64,000 bases of DNA from Notospermus geniculatus (taxonomy: Eukaryota; Nemertea; Pilidiophora; Heteronemertea; Lineidae): NCBI GenBank assembly GCA_002633025.1, contig NMRB01000036.1, forward strand, positions 139,538 through 203,537, in the 5' to 3' direction. Positions 41,601 to 51,200 of this stretch are shown here, piece after piece. A program made the position numbers and the translations under genes. The notes below the pieces were generated by a model that saw nothing but the letters and a program-made list of their open reading frames with translations, was not told the origin of the DNA and did not search any database. Within the stretch, counting starts at the first letter, position 1. Each line of letters begins with the position of its first letter.

Positions 41601-42188
41601 TTGATGCATGGCAATGAGTTGGAGGTGCCTCCCTGATTGCTGGTCTCTATCTCTCCTGGGTTCAGAGATTTATTTCATTGTATTCTTAAGTTCTGTTTCT
41701 GTATTTTTCAGGCTCATAGTTTCACCCCTCCGAGAGGGTCTCCGGATAAACAGCTAACGGAGGTATCCAGTCCTGACCCGCAACATCTTCAAAATGTCGT
41801 CCGCTCTGATCAACCGCTACAAGAGGAACCTTACCCTAGAATATTAAAAGGTTGTCTCGGTCACTTCCGGCAAATGGAGGAGCAAGCAAAAGTCGAGAAA
41901 TCACGGGAGTATTCACCTGGGGCTAAAACGGCACCTATGATCAATAGCTTTGTCACTGAGTTTCATCCTGGGCAAAACCCACCTCCGGCGAAACCACCAC
42001 GGACTGTAACTGGTGGACCTGACAGAACGGTTTACAACCCCACTGCACCCGAGGGAGGGGAGTTCGAAAACGAGCCAATAGTACGCGACAACGTGGTGAG
42101 GGAGTCGGATGATTATGAATCTAACGAATTGCCGCAGGTTGGACAGGCGAGCAAACTTCGTGAACAATACCTTGCTAAAGTACATTAA
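23681..42188 (+). CDS. Large acidic multi-exon protein with repeated short modules
   Basis: Exons: 23614-25757 (ATG at 23681), 26843-26978, 29206-29296, 32697-33008, 33265-33624, 35235-35675, candidate 40546-40593, and 41712-42188 with the stop. All junctions are GT-AG and phases agree, giving about 1,313 residues. Residues 1-620 are very rich in Glu/Asp, with almost no order-promoting residues. The C-terminal half is basic/proline-rich with recurrent modules: GEFENQPQLREDVVRED and GEFENEPIVRDNVVRESD, each followed by a short amphipathic helix (LKKRLQLFKQME, KLREQYLAK; also IKSRFEN, LLARFQELESQ, MREKFQSLQQS). No transmembrane segment or signal peptide. I cannot name the family; the 'x-x-R-F-x-x-L-E' helices recall actin-binding scaffolds of the EPLIN/Xin kind, an inference only. 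The frame is open upstream of the ATG back to the acceptor, so the true start could be in an earlier exon. Confidence 0.85.
26300..26842. repeat. Minisatellite abutting a splice acceptor
   Basis: About 20 imperfect tandem copies of a 26-28 bp unit, TCAGTGGCATTGAGTGTGAC plus CTTTACC. The array runs to about 26830 and leads directly into the acceptor GATCGTTTTCAG that opens the exon at 26843. Every unit contains TTTACCTCAG or TTGACCTCAG, itself a weak acceptor-like word. The open frames in both directions across the array are products of the repeat. Confidence 0.9.
28660..28765 (+). repeat. tRNA-derived SINE remnant
   Basis: TGTGGCGTAGTGTGAACACA resembles a pol III A box region. About 40 bases downstream GTGGGTTCCATTCCCAGC matches a B box (GGTTCRANTCC with one change). 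The tRNA-like head is followed by unrelated sequence, as in SINEs, and it lies in an intron of the acidic-protein gene. The missing acceptor stem pairing argues against a functional tRNA. Confidence 0.4.
30617..30652. repeat. TACATG/TACACG microsatellite
   Basis: Six tandem copies of the hexamer ACATGT drifting into ACACGT at the right end, in an intron. Simple repeat; no further function seen. Confidence 0.9.
33857..33925 (+). repeat. Dispersed repeat shared with 36280-36350
   Basis: CAATGAGGGACTTGACTGTC and the following GGTGGCAGGACT...CCTGAAC recur at 36280-36350 at roughly 80 percent identity, both in introns of the acidic-protein gene and in the same orientation. It is a fragment of an unidentified interspersed element. 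Confidence 0.55.
36572..36767. mobile_element. Foldback MITE, about 73 bp terminal inverted repeats
   Basis: Arms 36572-36644 and 36695-36767 are long inverted repeats beginning AAGGCTCCAGTTCCATAG and ending CTATGGAACTGGAGCCTT with small differences, around a 50-base centre. The flanking bases are TA or TAA on both sides. There is no coding capacity, so this is a non-autonomous DNA transposon in an intron. Confidence 0.75.
36775..36890. repeat. Short tandem repeat of GTGAACCR...GTGTCACAC units
   Basis: Two and a half degenerate units of about 57 bases, each with GGGAACCRTTGTGTCACAC and GATGTGAACC, directly follow the foldback element. No other function seen. Confidence 0.5.
39888..39977. repeat. 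Near-perfect hairpin, about 41 bp arms
   Basis: Arms 39888-39929 and 39936-39977 pair with only a few mismatches around a 6-base loop; the core reads CTTTCCTACGTCT/AGACGTAGGAAAG. It lies in the intron before the candidate 48-base exon. Near-perfect pairing implies a recent insertion or active maintenance. Confidence 0.7.
40546..40593 (+). CDS. Candidate 48-base cassette exon of the acidic-protein gene
   Basis: A strong acceptor (ATGCTTCTTTCAG) opens 16 codons, TGKSQQLLNSSKSQTK, which end at AAG|GTAATA. It is phase 0 on both sides, matching the flanking exons at 35235-35675 and 41712-42188, so it can be included or skipped without changing frame. Ser/Gln-rich composition suits the surrounding linker. 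There is no direct proof of use. Confidence 0.45.
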
Positions 42189-45100
42189 ACGGAATAGTCC
42201 ATAATAGTATCAAATCAACAAACTCTTCTGGTGCTGTGTTCGTTCATCCCTAATTTCTTGTATGGACTCTCCTTTTACTGCTCTGTGCTATTTCGTTGGG
42301 ACGTTCCACTCTTGATTTTAGGGATGAAGGGTTGACTGTTCTGTTCTTGTACTAAGCATGGACTCTGCTTTCTGTTGGAGAATGTTCTCTCCCCGCCAGC
42401 TTTCGCTAAGTTATTACTCAAAAGTTGCTGCGTTCGTTGTTTCTCGATCACCATAGACTGTCAAAAAAAACGTATTTATAACTCATAGGGTTAACAATTT
42501 CGAACTGTTGGTGCATGTAGATTTTACATATATAGTTTCTCGACACACTTGTAACAGACATGCTACTAACAGGAAAGAGGGAGAGAGATATTCAAGATTT
42601 TCACAAGATGTAGCGTATAGATATAGTTTAAGCTACGGTAGAACCTTTTATCTTCACGTGCACATTCTTGCCCCAGTATTTGCTGGAGCGATTGAGCTGG
42701 TGAACATCTTGGGTCGTAATTATAATGGCAAGGAAGAATTTTATGTGGCCAAGATCAGATTCTGATGAAGGCTGCGAATAAGATTTAGATCTGGATGCAT
42801 TGTTCCTGTCCCGTCTGATGTAGTGTCCACTGTAGTGTGATCCTTTGAGGATGGTAGATATTGTGTTCAGGCGAGTTGAGGACGAAACGACATTCGTAAC
42901 GGGATGACGTATTCATGTTGCTTTTGTGATGTTTCTTTCTGCATGCTTTCACACGGGCGTGCCACTTCAGAATTCTCCCCTGCACATGGCTGTGAGTGGT
43001 CAAATTGGAATGGAAGTCTGTGCCTTTGTAAGACAGTGCTCACTTAGATTTTGCCTTACGGTTGTGCCCTTGATGTTGTTGCTTACATTGAGCTACCACT
43101 GTACCTAGTATTGCTTGATAGCATCTAAAGATACCGATGTAGGCTGGCTTTCACTGGATGTCATAACGGCTGGATTATTGTGATGAAATTGAGTTTGTAA
43201 AGGGGAAGAACTTATGGTGTGGCATTCCTCAATTGGAGAATTCAATGAAACTGAGCAATGTTTAAACAGACTCTGTTGATTTCAACAGTCTTTGATATTG
43301 TACTTATATTAATGTAACTCTTGTACGATCATCATTGCATATGAACATACATTGTACGGTGCTATACAGATCTGTAACTGCACTTTCCATAACTGTTGTA
43401 AGGATGTTGCTAAATCTTCGATCTTTTAGGCATCGCCTGTAAAATATTCAAATATCAAATATCCAAAGCTGGAGTCTGAGGAATAGGTTAGTCACGTTCC
43501 ACCTACCTGGTAATGCCTCAGTGACATTTGAAATAATGTGTACATATTAAACCCATGCAGGGTCATACTGTAGATCATAGCTGTCTGTAACGTTTTCTTT
43601 GGATGCAATGGTAGGGGGTCATATCTAGTGGTAGAATGATAGTGCATCAAGCCAATCGGGAGACATGTCCAGATCGAGGATGCGTCTTTTACATTTTTCA
43701 ATTTCGTATGAATACAATGCATGATTGTAGCACAGAATGTACAGAGCATTACACTTTTTGCACACATTATGTAAATTATTTTATGAAAGTTGGCGCAATG
43801 ACACTAAACCTGAGGTATTAATGGATGAACAATGTAAAACCTATTTTGTTTTGTGAGCCAAATGTGTTTGTAATTTTCATTGGAGGAATAGGAAAGAAAG
43901 TTCCACTGTTGTTGAGCTTTGTTTTAACTATTTGAATGAAACATCATCTTTCTTTTGAGAACTGAGATTTGGATCACATTTCCTCTCTCCTCAATGTAAT
44001 AGGAATGAAATTGGGCACCATTTGTGCACTCCTAAAAACGTTGAGCAAAATCATGTTAAAATGAAGTGGATGGGTAATTTTGATGGCATAGACGTTGTGG
44101 ATTTGATTAAATTGTGCGGCTCAATTCTCTTTGTAAGAAATATTTGCTTTGTCAGTGTCGCTGTCCTAAAAAAAAGCGTGAGTGGTAATTTGATTGAGGC
44201 TTTACCCTCAGACATCTGATTATTTCATCCCAGGTCAAGGTCATACACCTGTTGTAGACATTTTGGGTCAAAGGTCATATGACAGATTCAGGTCAAAGGT
44301 CATACACCTGTAGTAGATCAGATATTCAAGTTTTGATTTAGCAGTGAAGGAGTTCTTTGAGGTGAAATTGCACTCTTGATTGCTTTGACTGATCTTGGAA
44401 TGGGATGAATATGCTCTGAGGGTCAGATGTCGAATCGAAATGTACAGACTTGTAAGTTATATCATCTTTAGGAAATTTTAGTTTGCATTTTTGAAAATAA
44501 CCCGATCATGGGGATAGGAACATGTAGTCTTATTGATAAACATGAATATTCATCATAATGTTTAATATGTTAATGAAAAAGGTCTTTTTCATAATAAGAA
44601 AACAACTATCTAGACATAAAATATAACCACTGGATTGTAATATCACTGCATCCATATGCACTGTGTAGATATGGAGAAAGGTTCAATATCCGTTTCCACA
44701 TTAAGTATAGAATATCACTGCTGAGTTTTCAGTACTTTTCCATGTTTTTACGGTTTCAGTTCTGATGACATGTATTTTAAATCATTGGCTATGGGAAAGA
44801 AAGCGAGATCTTTTGGTATATGGTCTGTATTCACGTCCTTGCGGTTTTGCTAGGCCACCTAGCTCAGTCGCGATCAAAGACAACAGTTGGGTTTGTTCAT
44901 TTCTTCACCATTTTCGCATCAAATTCAATTTGTGGTCCATGTACCGTACCTTAGTTTCTTGAATTTTGATGGACATCCCCAAATAGGAGATGCAGCCCAT
45001 TGCGGTACAAGTGATACTGAAAGTGTATTGGAGGACATGTATTGTGAAGCTGACCAAACATGAAAAGGTTTCACTTTCTCATTCTTTGTTATACTAGTAT

Positions 45101-45216
45101 GCCTTGGGATCTTATGGCTAGCCAACAAAACTGTTGATCCAGTTTTTGTGTCTAATTCTGTCAGTGTAAATTGTACCAGCATCTAGTCATATTAATGTAC
45201 TAGGTTATGAAATAAA
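42189..45216 (+). other. 3' UTR and poly(A) signal of the acidic-protein gene
   Basis: No splice-flanked exon is visible after the stop codon. The first well-placed AATAAA (45211-45216) follows about 3 kb of AT-rich sequence and precedes a block of mobile elements. The stretch is therefore best read as a long 3' UTR. The block of AGGTCA words at 44232-44302 lies inside it. Confidence 0.45.
44232..44302 (+). promoter_or_regulatory. Cluster of AGGTCA direct repeats (DR0, DR1, DR1)
   Basis: AGGTCAAGGTCA at 44232, GGGTCAAAGGTCA at 44265 and AGGTCAAAGGTCA at 44290 lie on one strand within 71 bases. The last two are perfect DR1 spacings, the binding form for HNF4/RXR-type nuclear receptors. Flanking words (CATACACCTGT) are also repeated, so a simple tandem repeat of about 58 bases is an alternative origin. 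Confidence 0.35.
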
Positions 45217-45351
45217 GACCTTCATTGAATCAGCTATTACTTGATGGTTTCAGTTGAGATGCCAGTGCCAATTGTTAAAGTATAACACCATGAATACCAG
45301 TGCTACAAGATGCAAGACACTTCGTTGGAACAATGAGAGCCAAACTTGTGT

Positions 45352-45503
45352 AAAGCGGCCCATACATGTGCAATATTATTGCACAATATGAGGGTCAAAA
45401 TGGGCAATATTGGCAATCTTTCTTTTACCCATCATGCCAGAAGCATATGCCCCTATTTTGAGCCCCATTTTGTGCAATAATATTGATCGTGTATGGGCCG
45501 CTT
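45352..45503. mobile_element. MITE with AAGCGGCCCATACA terminal repeats
   Basis: The left end AAGCGGCCCATACATGTGC with ATATTATTGCACAA is mirrored at the right by TTGTGCAATAATATTGATCG and GTATGGGCCGCTT. The whole is about 150 bp, non-coding and flanked by TA-rich bases. It is a non-autonomous DNA transposon just beyond the acidic-protein gene. Confidence 0.8.
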
Positions 45504-45621
45504 AAGAAAAGTCTCACATGGAGTGGTGCCTAAGTTGAACAGATAAATAAATTGTGACACCCCCCCCCCCACAAAACCAGTGCTAAGTCACATGGAAAAT
45601 GTACTGACATGCCATCAGGAA

Positions 45622-46510
45622 GTAAGGCCACACTTTTTNNNNNNNNNNNNNNNNNNNNNNNNNNNNNNNNNNNNNNNNNNNNNNNNNNNNNNNNNNNNNN
45701 NNNNNNNNNNGCCTTAACCCAAAGCGCTCCAATGTGCTATGTGGCCCCGTGCAGATGACCTTTATGTGCATGTGAAGTTTCGGCCCGATTGGACATCCAA
45801 TATGGCCGCCAGGTGGCGTAACCTGAAAATCATCAAAGTGCTGTAACTCCGGAACGACTTGGACCTAAAGCGCTCCAATGTGCTATGTGGCCCCTGCAGA
45901 TGACCTTCATGTGCATGTGAAGTTCCGGCCCCAATCGGACATCCAATATGGTCGCCAGGTGGCATAAACCCAAAAATCATCCAAGTCCTACACGGGAATG
46001 ACTTGACCCAGATTGCTCATAACTGATATGTACCTCCCTCTGTCATTAGACTATTTTGTCCAACCCGGTGAGCACATGGTCCATGGACCATTTCATTTTA
46101 TTTGTTGGATTACGAAACCCCCAACCCAAAACATGTGCGGGTGGGTGGAAAAAAAATAACAAAAATGACTATTATGCTTTTTTTATTTCACGTTTCAACA
46201 AAATAGACCTACTACAGCTCAGGATGACATTGGGGAAAATAAAAAACCACCAATCTTCAAATTTGTGTGCCCTGAGATGCGATTTTCTAGCATTTTAGGA
46301 TGTATTTTACCACTCTGACATGCGCATCCTATAGCATTTTTGCCGACGCAACCTTTATTTTCTTTTTCGTTCATGATCAGGTGGAATTGATGGTCGGCGG
46401 GAAAAAAACACTCGTCAAAAACGGCCGTCGGGTTTTTTATTTTTTTTTCACTTTTGGGAAAATGATGGTCGGCGGATTCGTAATCCAACAAATAAAAAAA
46501 GTGTGGCCTA
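45622..46510. mobile_element. Inverted-repeat element interrupted by an N gap and tandem repeats
   Basis: The right end (46476-46510) reads TTCGTAATCCAACAAATAAA then AAAAGTGTGGCCT. Its reverse complement occurs on the left in two pieces: GGCCACACTTTTT at 45627 (followed by Ns 45639-45710) and TTTATTTGTTGGATTACGAA at 46096. Between them lie about two copies of a ~146 bp tandem unit (AAAGCGCTCCAATGTGCTAT...). The left terminal repeat has been split by an insertion or by a misplaced repeat contig. Confidence 0.55.
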
Positions 46511-46644
46511 AAGAAACAGAATCATCACTGACTTCACAATAGACAGACAATACTGAAATCGACAGATAATTTGGTCCCAACTTGCAACCTCTGACAGAGT
46601 GACTGATGACTGGTTTTGTGGTGGAGGGTGGCAATCGACAAATA

Positions 46645-47074
46645 CAGTAGAACCTCTCTATTAAAGATAATATATCACGACTTCATTGTTTACATTCAAT
46701 GTTTGTAAACATGGATGTTTACATTATGTTATTTGGGGCTTTTGGGACATGCCAACCCACCAAAATGAATACTTTTGGAATCAACAGAATTTCTAGAGGG
46801 GCATGCCATCAACAAATTACTCATAAGACAAAGAAAGCCTGGACATAAACAAACAAAATGTAAATAAACAATGAATTTCGTGGCCCGCGAAAATACTCGT
46901 GATACATTATCTTTAAGGACACCTTCGGGACTGGCAAATACTGTCCTTAATTGAGAGGTGTCCTGATTATAGAGGTTGAAATGAATAGAAATGACCAGTT
47001 TGGGACTGAAGATTGGTGTCCTGATTGGAGAGGTGTCCTCTTGGCAGAGGTGTCCGTTAAGGGAGGTTCCACTG
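46645..47074. mobile_element. Non-autonomous DNA transposon, CAGTRGAACCTCYCT ends, TA target site
   Basis: Left end CAGTAGAACCTCTCTATTAA and right end TTAAGGGAGGTTCCACTG are terminal inverted repeats flanked on both sides by TA, as in Tc1/mariner and pogo groups. Subterminal GAGAGGTGTCCT words repeat several times in the right half. There is no transposase frame, so it moves only in trans. It lies 195 bp from the end of the RNF212B coding exon. Confidence 0.8.
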
Positions 47075-47268
47075 TAATATGAAACATTGGTCAACTCAAC
47101 ATTATGTACAATTTGGATACAGATTTGGAATCATAACCTTAAAAATGAAATGGCAGTATTAGAATGTTGAGAGGTGCATTCAAGTCACTTCATGAGTACT
47201 GCCAGTACTTTAAAGACGCTGTTCATTGTCACGGACCCTTCCAGTCCCACCGGAGGGCTTTATGTTGC

Positions 47269-48239
47269 TTATGACCTAGCTGCTTGCCTAGGGATGGCAC
47301 TATGAACAGAATAGGGTAACTGAATTGTTGGTTGTGAGCTCTTGCCCTTGGGTGTCTGATTTGACCGAGAGACAGGTGAAGTCGTAGGTGTACCACTTCT
47401 GTAGGAGTTTGTTGTTGGTAGAGGGGCACTCCTCACTCCCATTGGCTGACGGTATAAAGAGGATGCCGGGCTTGTACTCATTGGAGTGTTTGGTCTTCGA
47501 TTCAATGGACTGTTGTACGATGGTGATTCGATTCGTCCAGGTATATTTCCCATTCTGCCATGCTGTGGCTGATCACGGACAGACAACCGCCCTGTTATCA
47601 TACATGTAGGTGTGCTGCTCCTTGAACCTGGGCCTCCAGGGGTATGTCCAGCACTATCAGAATATGGCGACTTCCGTGACATCATGGGACTCTGCATATG
47701 GGCCGTGCCATCATGACCTCCATATGGTGACATCCGTGATCCTTCCCGAGGTGACATGTTTGGAGACGATCGACTGCTGTGACGTCCTTGATTACTGGGT
47801 ACCCCTCCTTTCTGGTTGATGAGCTTCTTCAAAATCTGGTTTTCTTTTTCCAATTCCTGCATCTTTGTCCACCATAAATCTTGTTTGGTCACTTTTTCTT
47901 GGTAGTGGGACAAGAGACGATCACGATGATGATTCTGGAAATCCAGCACCTGGAGATGAACAAATATGGAACATCAGTTGTTTTGTCACCAATTCGACAT
48001 GTTTGAGGCAGGCAGTGTCCTTGATTTTCTAAAGCCCTAGGCCTACGGTAGGCCTTAGTGAGATGACTAGCCCTACCGTAGTTTGCATGGTTGGGTGGGC
48101 CAATGAATGGTAAAGGGGGCCAAGGCCTTGGCCTAGCCTAGGCCTACCTAGCTTAGCTAGCTACCTGCATTGCTTTCTTGAACAGACTCCTTGGCTCAGT
48201 AAAGAACATCTGTACATCAGGCTTCATGGATGCAGAAAA
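47269..48239 (-). CDS. RNF212B: RNF212B-type meiotic RING protein, C-terminal exons
   Basis: Minus-strand exons 48239-48165 (25 codons) and 47949-47269 (226 codons plus stop) join phase 0 at CAG|GTAGCT and CAG|GTGCTG. The join reads KPDVQMFFTEPRSLFKKAMQ, then VLDFQNHHRDRLLSHYQEKV: this matches the region just after the RING in vertebrate RNF212B (KPQEKMFF..., FQKKQTDLLIAFY) and in RNF212 (LEFQEKHRKRLL). A coiled coil (MQELEKENQILKKLI) and a Ser/Pro/Arg-rich tail ending near TIQLPYSVH follow, as in RNF212B. Family role: Zip3-type SUMO/ubiquitin ligase stabilising crossover intermediates on meiotic chromosomes. The N-terminal RING exon is not visible to the right, where another gene begins 28 bp away. 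Confidence 0.82.
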
Positions 48240-48267
48240 CTGGTAAAATCGAAACAAAAGGATATAG

Positions 48268-51200
48268 GAGACCACCTGGACTTGTTGTATTTACACGGTT
48301 CATTGCTTAATTCTGACTGTGTGCGTCGCTGTCGGAAGAAGTTATTTGGCAAGAGGCGTGATGTCATTGATCAGGGAACCCTGGAAGCCTTCGAATCACT
48401 TGAACCTTATAATTTTCTACAGCTTTGTTTTTATAAGGTTTGTCTTTTTTTGTCGTTCTTCTCTTTGGCTTTGCATGAATGGTTATCATTTCAGAAAAAA
48501 CTTTGTTACAGTGATTTTGTTAATAACGGTCCTGATAATTAGATGGAGCATCTGAAAATGTTGACTTCCACAACTCGGTATAGTACGGTAAAGGATAGTG
48601 GTCAAAACGGGGAAAAGAGATGAGTCACGGATGCCATGCGCTTACACGTGCATACGCTTACCAGTCGAAACGTCCCCAGGTCAGAACGTCCCCGAGTCGA
48701 AACGTCCCCGGGTCAACCAAAACGTCCCCGGGTAAAAAAAGCCCCCAAAGTGATGTACAAACCCTGAGACTCGGGGACGTTATGGTAGTATGAAAACGGG
48801 GACGTTTTGACCCGAGGACGTTCTGACTGGATACCGTGCATACACATATGACACATCCTGTTAATTGACGCCAGGGAGGAGCTCCGTGTTGACTGCACCT
48901 TGAGCCCAACAATTTGACAACTTGGTGTGATGTTCTGATGTAACTTATTTGCCTAGTTTTGGCCTTGAAATTTTCAGACTGAGAACATAAAGCAGGCAGC
49001 TAAAGCAGCCTACACGTTCTTCCTTGGAAACCCAGGACATACGGTGATGATGAAGAACATCTATCAGTATAGAGCATTGCCTGAAATCAAAGATTCTGAC
49101 TTTGTCAATCTGGAAGAACCCAAACACATAGTAAGTAGCTTTCTTTGTGAAAGCCGAGCCCTACGCCCTAAATCTGAAGACGTAAACCAGAAAATTCATG
49201 TCTTATTTTCTCGTGGGCAGATATCTGAAGGAATATCAGCCATGTCAGCATTGCTCATGTGTTTGATTTCACCCACAGTTTGATCGATGCACTTGATGTT
49301 TGACAGGAAGTGTCGCTGCATTTCTCAGGATGTTTCTTATGATTCATATCCTTCCCAACTTGGGGAGGCTATCGAAACAAACCACACACAGAAGGTGATA
49401 TGTGATTTTGAACATGCTGGAAGAATGATGAAAAGTAGGTCAGTTGGCCAAGTACCAGTTTGAGCTACTTTTCACACAACTGACAAATGACTGACAGAGA
49501 CGATCAGCCTGTGGTATATATGCCCTTCTCCTAACTTCTGAAAACACTTTCCAGGAGCTTTACCTTAAAGGTGTCATGGCCTATGAAAAAGGTGATTGGA
49601 TAGAAGAAATTGACGTGATGGAGAAAGGCGTTCAGGCCTTTTATGCTGCGCATGAGGAGTGTGGGGCATGGTGTGAGGGGCCATTCGATCACCAAGGTTT
49701 GCCTGACTTTCACAGTGCAATTGCAGGTACATGATGTCACTCACTCTTCCTTGATATGTCTTGCATTGTTAAGAGTCCACAGTCTCATTTTGGACAACAT
49801 CACTCATGAATGACAGCTCTGTACTGCTGGTTTTCTCGTTTATCAGGCTGCATTTACAAGTCGTTTGTCTTTTCATTTGTATTTCAGATCATTATATCAA
49901 TGTCCTGAAATGTAAAGAACGATGCACTACCAAATTATCGACTCTGTATGGAAAGCCCATGCCCAGTTTGTTGTCCGACTATTATCATTATCTGCAGTAT
50001 GCTTATTTCCAAGGTGAGATACGTTGCTCTACACCTTTGTCACTTGGATGTCTGATGTCGTTGGCGGATGACGAAAAATCCAAGTTGACGAAACAGGGAC
50101 TGAGAGCGATTTCTTGATTCACCAATTGGACTCTTGTGTGATGTCATTATAACATCATTTTCTGATAAAAGAGAAATACAACTTCATTTTGGAGAATGAT
50201 GTCATGCAGCTGTTTACAGTTCCGTTGCAGTCGACCACTGAGTGACGTCGCTCAATCAAAGAGTAAACCCGCCTTAAGTTGCAATGGCATTATCTATTTT
50301 GTACTTTCTTCATCAGCGGGAGACGTCAAGTCTGCTGCCCAATGTGTGGGGACTTTTCTTATGTACAATCCTGGTGACGAGACCATGCGGATGAACAAGA
50401 AACTCTATTTAACCCTGGGACTGGTGGAAGAAAGATTCAAACCAAGAGATGTAAGTTATTTAGTGACATCCGTTAAGATAGTTCGTTCATTTTAACGTAG
50501 TCGCTGGCAGCTGCAGTTTATCATGCATTTGATTTTTGTCAAGTGCTCAGTTGTTAAGACATGTACATGTAAGAAGTGTAAGTTGTAGTCGAGTGGAGAA
50601 TAATCTTGTTCATGACTTGGTAGGTTTTCATTGCTGTTTGATCTGTGTGTTACCCTCTTGATGAATAAAACTGCTGTCTGCCTACTGTATGATGTACTTG
50701 ATTTCAACATGTACATGTAGGAATCTGCTGCACAGGCAGTGTTCAAGGTTTTGGTATGTTGCCAACTGCACTCATTACCTGACCCATATCTTCGCTGAGA
50801 CGTGTGTTTGATGCAGGCTTTGATGAAGAACTTCGTAGATCATAGCACCTGACCATTTACATTGATATTGTTAGAACTTTTCCATCTCTACAAATGTATG
50901 TAATTGTCTTTTTTTCTTGACCCTGGCCAATTTACATCCTTTACTTGGTCTTCGTGGATTCTAAGTGTGTTTTGTTATTTCATACAATGCCATGTGAGAG
51001 TTAATTAGCAATTAATCGAATACACTTTTTTTTTACTATTTTAGGCCAGCTGGAACTTGGCCAATTGATCAAACAGTTTCTGTGAATGAATTTTTTGTCA
51101 CAGAACAATACATACCAGTAGTACATAAAGTTGATCATGTTTTTGATACAAAAAGGTTACTTGGTACTTGTGTGATACAGAATATGCTACTGTCCCACTA

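Noticed and set aside
48038-48160. Palindromic CTAGGCCTAGGCC words near the RNF212B intron, considered as regulatory sites
   Set aside because: The same words are scattered across the whole window and look like background composition of this genome.
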